Part shown: piece by piece, positions 15,270 through 17,721 of the stretch
How positions within the stretch are numbered: the first letter of the stretch is position 1
Layout of the letters: each line of letters starts with the position of its first letter
Origin: an uncultured Alphaproteobacteria bacterium
Lineage (GTDB): Bacteria > Pseudomonadota > Alphaproteobacteria > Rhizobiales > Rhizobiaceae
Assembly (NCBI GenBank): GCA_929200335.1
Contig: CAKMZG010000004.1
Location: 11,679 to 29,399 of the forward strand
Direction of reading: 5' to 3'
DNA length: 17,721 nt
Notes under the pieces: model-generated
What the model saw: only the letters and a program-made list of their open reading frames with translations
What the model was told of the DNA's origin: nothing
Databases searched by the model: none
Made by a program: the position numbers and the translations under genes

Positions 15270-16192
15270 ACTCGAACCTCCTCATCATAAGGGTCATAGG
15301 TATCAATTTCTTGCGGTAAAATTGCACGAATAGAAACTTCTTCAGAAGCCATCGCAATTAGATTGTCGCTTTCATAAAGTACCAAAGGCTTTGCAGCCAT
15401 AGTATCCTTTGCCATACCCAATTGATCTTTTGTTGCAACTAGATAAGTAAAAACGCCATCAATTTCATTAATTGAACGACGCAAACTATCTTCTAAAGAA
15501 ACACCATCTGCTAAATTATGTGCTGTATAAACAGCCAATAATTCACTGTCACAATTGGATTGGAAACGATGTCCAAAACGTTCCATTTGACGGCGCATGA
15601 TCCAATAATTAGTAATCTGGCCATTATGCACAACTGAAACATCATTATATGGAAATGCCCAGTAAGGGTGAGCAGATCTAATATCAACATCAGATTCTGT
15701 TGCCATACGTGTATGTCCAATAGCATGGGTGCCTTGGAATGAGTTTAATCCGTATTGTTCACTAACGACTGTTGCATCACCGAGGTCTTTAATTAACTCA
15801 AGACCATTGCCTAACGACATGATTTCAACACCTTCAATAGCCTCAATATGTCTTGCCATAGCTTCCATATCATCAGCTTGTGAAATGGTAAAACGATGTG
15901 CATAGTCAGTTACTTGTTCACGAGAATTAACTGTTACCCCATGTTGCTTAAGACGCGCTTCTACCAATTCAAGACGCTCTGCTACGACATCTTTCATTTC
16001 AAAGCTTTTTGACATATCTTCTTGCTCTGCTAAGACAAAGCGCATGACGATCTCATCATCTTTACCTTGCCCATAAACCGCATATCCTGTGCTATCGGGA
16101 CCACGATGCTTTAGAGCTTGCAACATTGAAGTCATTTCAGACCCAACATTTGAACTCTTACCTCTATGAATGAGGCCAGCAATACCACACAT
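15257..16192 (-). CDS. mgsA: N-methylglutamate synthase amidotransferase subunit (class II, GlxB)
   Basis: 311 residues when started at the ATG at 16192. This start exposes Cys2 in MCGIAGLIHRG, the N-terminal nucleophile of class II glutamine amidotransferases, and has AAAAGGAG at 16199-16206; the longer frame from 16249 would bury that Cys. Other family marks are LKHRGPDSTGYAVYG near residue 30, GHTRMATESDVD, VVHNGQITN (oxyanion Asn) and QSNCDSELLAVY. Role: releases ammonia, or methylamine from gamma-glutamylmethylamide, for use by the FMN subunit. The insert between the HRGPDSTG and GHTRMATE motifs (about 120 residues) is long compared with GltB. The gene lies 86 bases after the GS-like ligase and overlaps mgsB. 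The fold is certain; the substrate is inferred from neighbours. Confidence 0.87.
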   Translation of the reverse strand: MCGIAGLIHRGKSSNVGSEMTSMLQALKHRGPDSTGYAVYGQGKDDEIVMRFVLAEQEDMSKSFEMKDVVAERLELVEARLKQHGVTVNSREQVTDYAHRFTISQADDMEAMARHIEAIEGVEIMSLGNGLELIKDLGDATVVSEQYGLNSFQGTHAIGHTRMATESDVDIRSAHPYWAFPYNDVSVVHNGQITNYWIMRRQMERFGHRFQSNCDSELLAVYTAHNLADGVSLEDSLRRSINEIDGVFTYLVATKDQLGMAKDTMAAKPLVLYESDNLIAMASEEVSIRAILPQEIDTYDPYDEEVRVWQA

Positions 16193-16198
16193 ATGATA

Positions 16199-16206
16199 CT
16201 CCTTTT
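16199..16206 (-). promoter_or_regulatory. Ribosome site fixing the mgsA start
   Basis: AAAAGGAG on the minus strand, 6 bases before the ATG at 16192. It decides the start in favour of Met-Cys, needed for an N-terminal Cys nucleophile, over the upstream in-frame ATG at 16249. Confidence 0.85.
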
Positions 16207-16225
16207 TAAGTTGTAGATTTCCTGT

Positions 16226-16252
16226 AAAGCGGTGATAAAACAACACCACTTT
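16226..16252 (-). other. Stem-loop between the GS-like gene and mgsA
   Basis: Minus-strand AAAGTGGTG and CACCGCTTT form a 9-bp stem with one U-G wobble and a 9-base loop. The wobble is a C-A mismatch on the plus strand, so the fold fits the operon RNA better. No T-run follows, hence processing, stability or partial attenuation rather than full termination. Short stem, so modest confidence. Confidence 0.4.
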
Positions 16253-16278
16253 GTGACTAAATTAAATTTTTAAAAATC

Positions 16279-17721
16279 CTATGGAAGGCATTCCATATAG
16301 GTATCTGTGTCCCAATCGGTTACAGTTGCCATGAATGTTTCCCATTCGTCGGATTTATATTCATGATAAAGGCGATACATTTCACCTGGCATTCCACGTT
16401 GAACAACCTCATCATCTGCTAATGCTTGAAGAGCCTCACCCAATGACATCGGTAGCTTTTTAACCTGCTTGCCAGCTTCCATCGCATCATAAATATTGCG
16501 TTCTTCTGGCTCACCTGGATCCAACTTATTTACAATACCATCATCAGCAGCTGCCAGAATTGTTGAACCCATAATATAAGGATTAACCATACTATCTACC
16601 GAACGATATTCAAATCGACCAGGAGCTGATACTCGCAAGCCAGTTGTACGATTTTGGAAACCCCAATCAGCAAAAACTGGGGCCCAAAAACCTGTATCCC
16701 ATAAACGACGATATGAATTTACTGTTGAACAACCAATTGCTGTTAAAGCCCGCAAATGATGCACAATACCACCAATGGCTTCTAAACCTGCTTTTTGCGG
16801 CATTTGTGGATCAGAACCATCCGGCATAAAGGTGTTATCTCCACCCTTCACATACATGTAATTATCTTTCATACCAGGCAAGGCTTTTGGATCATTGCCA
16901 GTACGACAGAATTCATCTTCACCACCACGCCACAATGACATATTATGGTGACAACCTGAAGCCGATACACCCATGAATGGCTTGGTCATAAAGCAGGCTA
17001 TTAAATCAAACTCACGCGCTACTTGAGCACATATTTGACGATAGGTAGTAAGCCTATCCGCATTTCGCAATACATCGTCATACATCCAGTTAAGTTCTAA
17101 TTGACCCGGAGCATCTTCATGATCACCTTGAATCATATCCAAACCCATAGCCCGAGAATATTCCATAACTTTCATATAAACAGGGCGAAGGCTTTCAAAT
17201 TGATCAATATGATAGCAATAGGGTTTTGAAAATCCACCGTTAGGTTTACCATTTTCATCTTTTTTAAGCCACATCATTTCTGGCTCAGTACCAACACGCA
17301 GGCTCAAACCATTATGCTTATCTTTAAATTCATCATGCATACGACGTAGATTGCCTCTACAATCAGAAGTTAAATAACCACCTGGATTTTCGCGCTCTTC
17401 ACGGTTTCTAAACAAAGTACAATAAAACCGCCCTACCCGTTTATCCCAAGGCAACTGCATAAATGTTTCTGGCTCAGGAATTCCAACTAATTCAGCTGCT
17501 TCTGGACCATAACCAATATAATCGCCCGCACGATTCAAGAATAAATTTACGGTAGCACCATAAACCAATTGGAACCCTTTTTTTGCAACAGCCTCCCAAT
17601 GGTCGGCAGGAATGCCTTTCCCCATAATTTTACCCGTGATAGAAACAAATTGAAGATAAAGATATTCTATCCCCAATTCATCAATCATCTTTCGGACTTC
17701 TTTGACCTTTTCATCACGCCC
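16279..17721 (-). CDS. Type III glutamine-synthetase-family ligase, probable gamma-glutamylmethylamide synthetase, 5' end outside window
   Basis: 480 residues are visible. The frame is open through the right edge (codons before the Met at 17688 read GRDEKVKEVRK), so the true start is probably outside. Glutamine synthetase motifs are in order: GTEPEMMW (metal-binding Glu pair), QGDHEDAPGQLELNWMYDDV, SASGCHHNMSLW (ammonia/ATP-site His), NSYRRLWDTGFWAPV and RFEYRSVDSMVNPYIMGST (substrate Arg and metal Glu). No adenylylation-site segment like that of GlnA type I is evident. The DHEDA-GQ-E-NW-DDVL pattern is shared with type III/GmaS enzymes. Reaction expected: glutamate + ATP + methylamine to gamma-glutamylmethylamide, feeding mgsABC directly downstream. 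Alternatives are true glutamine synthesis or use of another amine. It would be the first or an early gene of the operon. Confidence 0.85.
   Translation of the reverse strand, partial: GRDEKVKEVRKMIDELGIEYLYLQFVSITGKIMGKGIPADHWEAVAKKGFQLVYGATVNLFLNRAGDYIGYGPEAAELVGIPEPETFMQLPWDKRVGRFYCTLFRNREERENPGGYLTSDCRGNLRRMHDEFKDKHNGLSLRVGTEPEMMWLKKDENGKPNGGFSKPYCYHIDQFESLRPVYMKVMEYSRAMGLDMIQGDHEDAPGQLELNWMYDDVLRNADRLTTYRQICAQVAREFDLIACFMTKPFMGVSASGCHHNMSLWRGGEDEFCRTGNDPKALPGMKDNYMYVKGGDNTFMPDGSDPQMPQKAGLEAIGGIVHHLRALTAIGCSTVNSYRRLWDTGFWAPVFADWGFQNRTTGLRVSAPGRFEYRSVDSMVNPYIMGSTILAAADDGIVNKLDPGEPEERNIYDAMEAGKQVKKLPMSLGEALQALADDEVVQRGMPGEMYRLYHEYKSDEWETFMATVTDWDTDTYMECLP

Noticed and set aside
16193..16249. 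Longer N-terminus for mgsA from the ATG at 16249
   Set aside because: It would bury the catalytic Cys2 behind 19 residues; the internal ATG has a strong ribosome site. A cleaved propeptide was considered but these residues extend into the intergenic hairpin at 16226-16252.

Overview
The window reads as chromosomal DNA of an AT-rich alphaproteobacterium, probably of the Hyphomicrobiales (Rhizobiales) or a marine relative. This rests on a CckA-type cell-cycle hybrid histidine kinase beside a FliO-like gene, on palindromic intergenic repeats of rhizobial style, and on a methylated-amine cluster typical of marine and methylotrophic alphaproteobacteria. Genus cannot be set from the sequence alone.

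Layout. (1) Positions 1-839, minus strand: a FliO-like membrane-anchored protein with a long Thr/Ser/Ala/Pro-rich tail. It runs off the left edge and is divergent from cckA. (2) 840-1343: AT-rich divergent intergenic region. (3) 1344-4106, plus strand: complete cckA. (4) 4107-4263: a run of palindromes, the last of which was split by an insertion. (5) 4264-5312: a complete IS481-family insertion sequence flanked by a CTAG target duplication. (6) 5328-12438, minus strand: an ABC uptake operon for a quaternary or tertiary amine (binding protein, ATPase, double-length permease) ending in a DUF1989-GcvT fusion that matches trimethylamine N-oxide demethylase (Tdm). The operon appears to begin with a small gene broken by one in-frame TAA. 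(7) 12533-12560: a strong intrinsic terminator separating two transcription units. (8) 12565-17721, minus strand: a type III glutamine-synthetase-family ligase (5' end outside the window), three glutamate-synthase-like subunits (mgsABC, also called glxBCD), and an unrecognised 139-residue protein as last gene.

How the genes fit together (inference from families and adjacency). TmoXVW would import TMAO. Tdm would split it to dimethylamine plus formaldehyde, with the formaldehyde passed to tetrahydrofolate in the C-terminal domain. Monomethylamine from further demethylation would be joined to glutamate by the GS-like ligase and converted to N-methylglutamate by MgsABC. The dimethylamine monooxygenase and N-methylglutamate dehydrogenase needed to complete the route are not in this window.

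The points most worth a second look are the unrecognised protein at the end of the mgs operon, the nonsense-interrupted gene heading the transporter operon, an apparent internal duplication of the DUF1989 fold in Tdm, and a transposase whose stop codon is supplied by the target-site CTAG.
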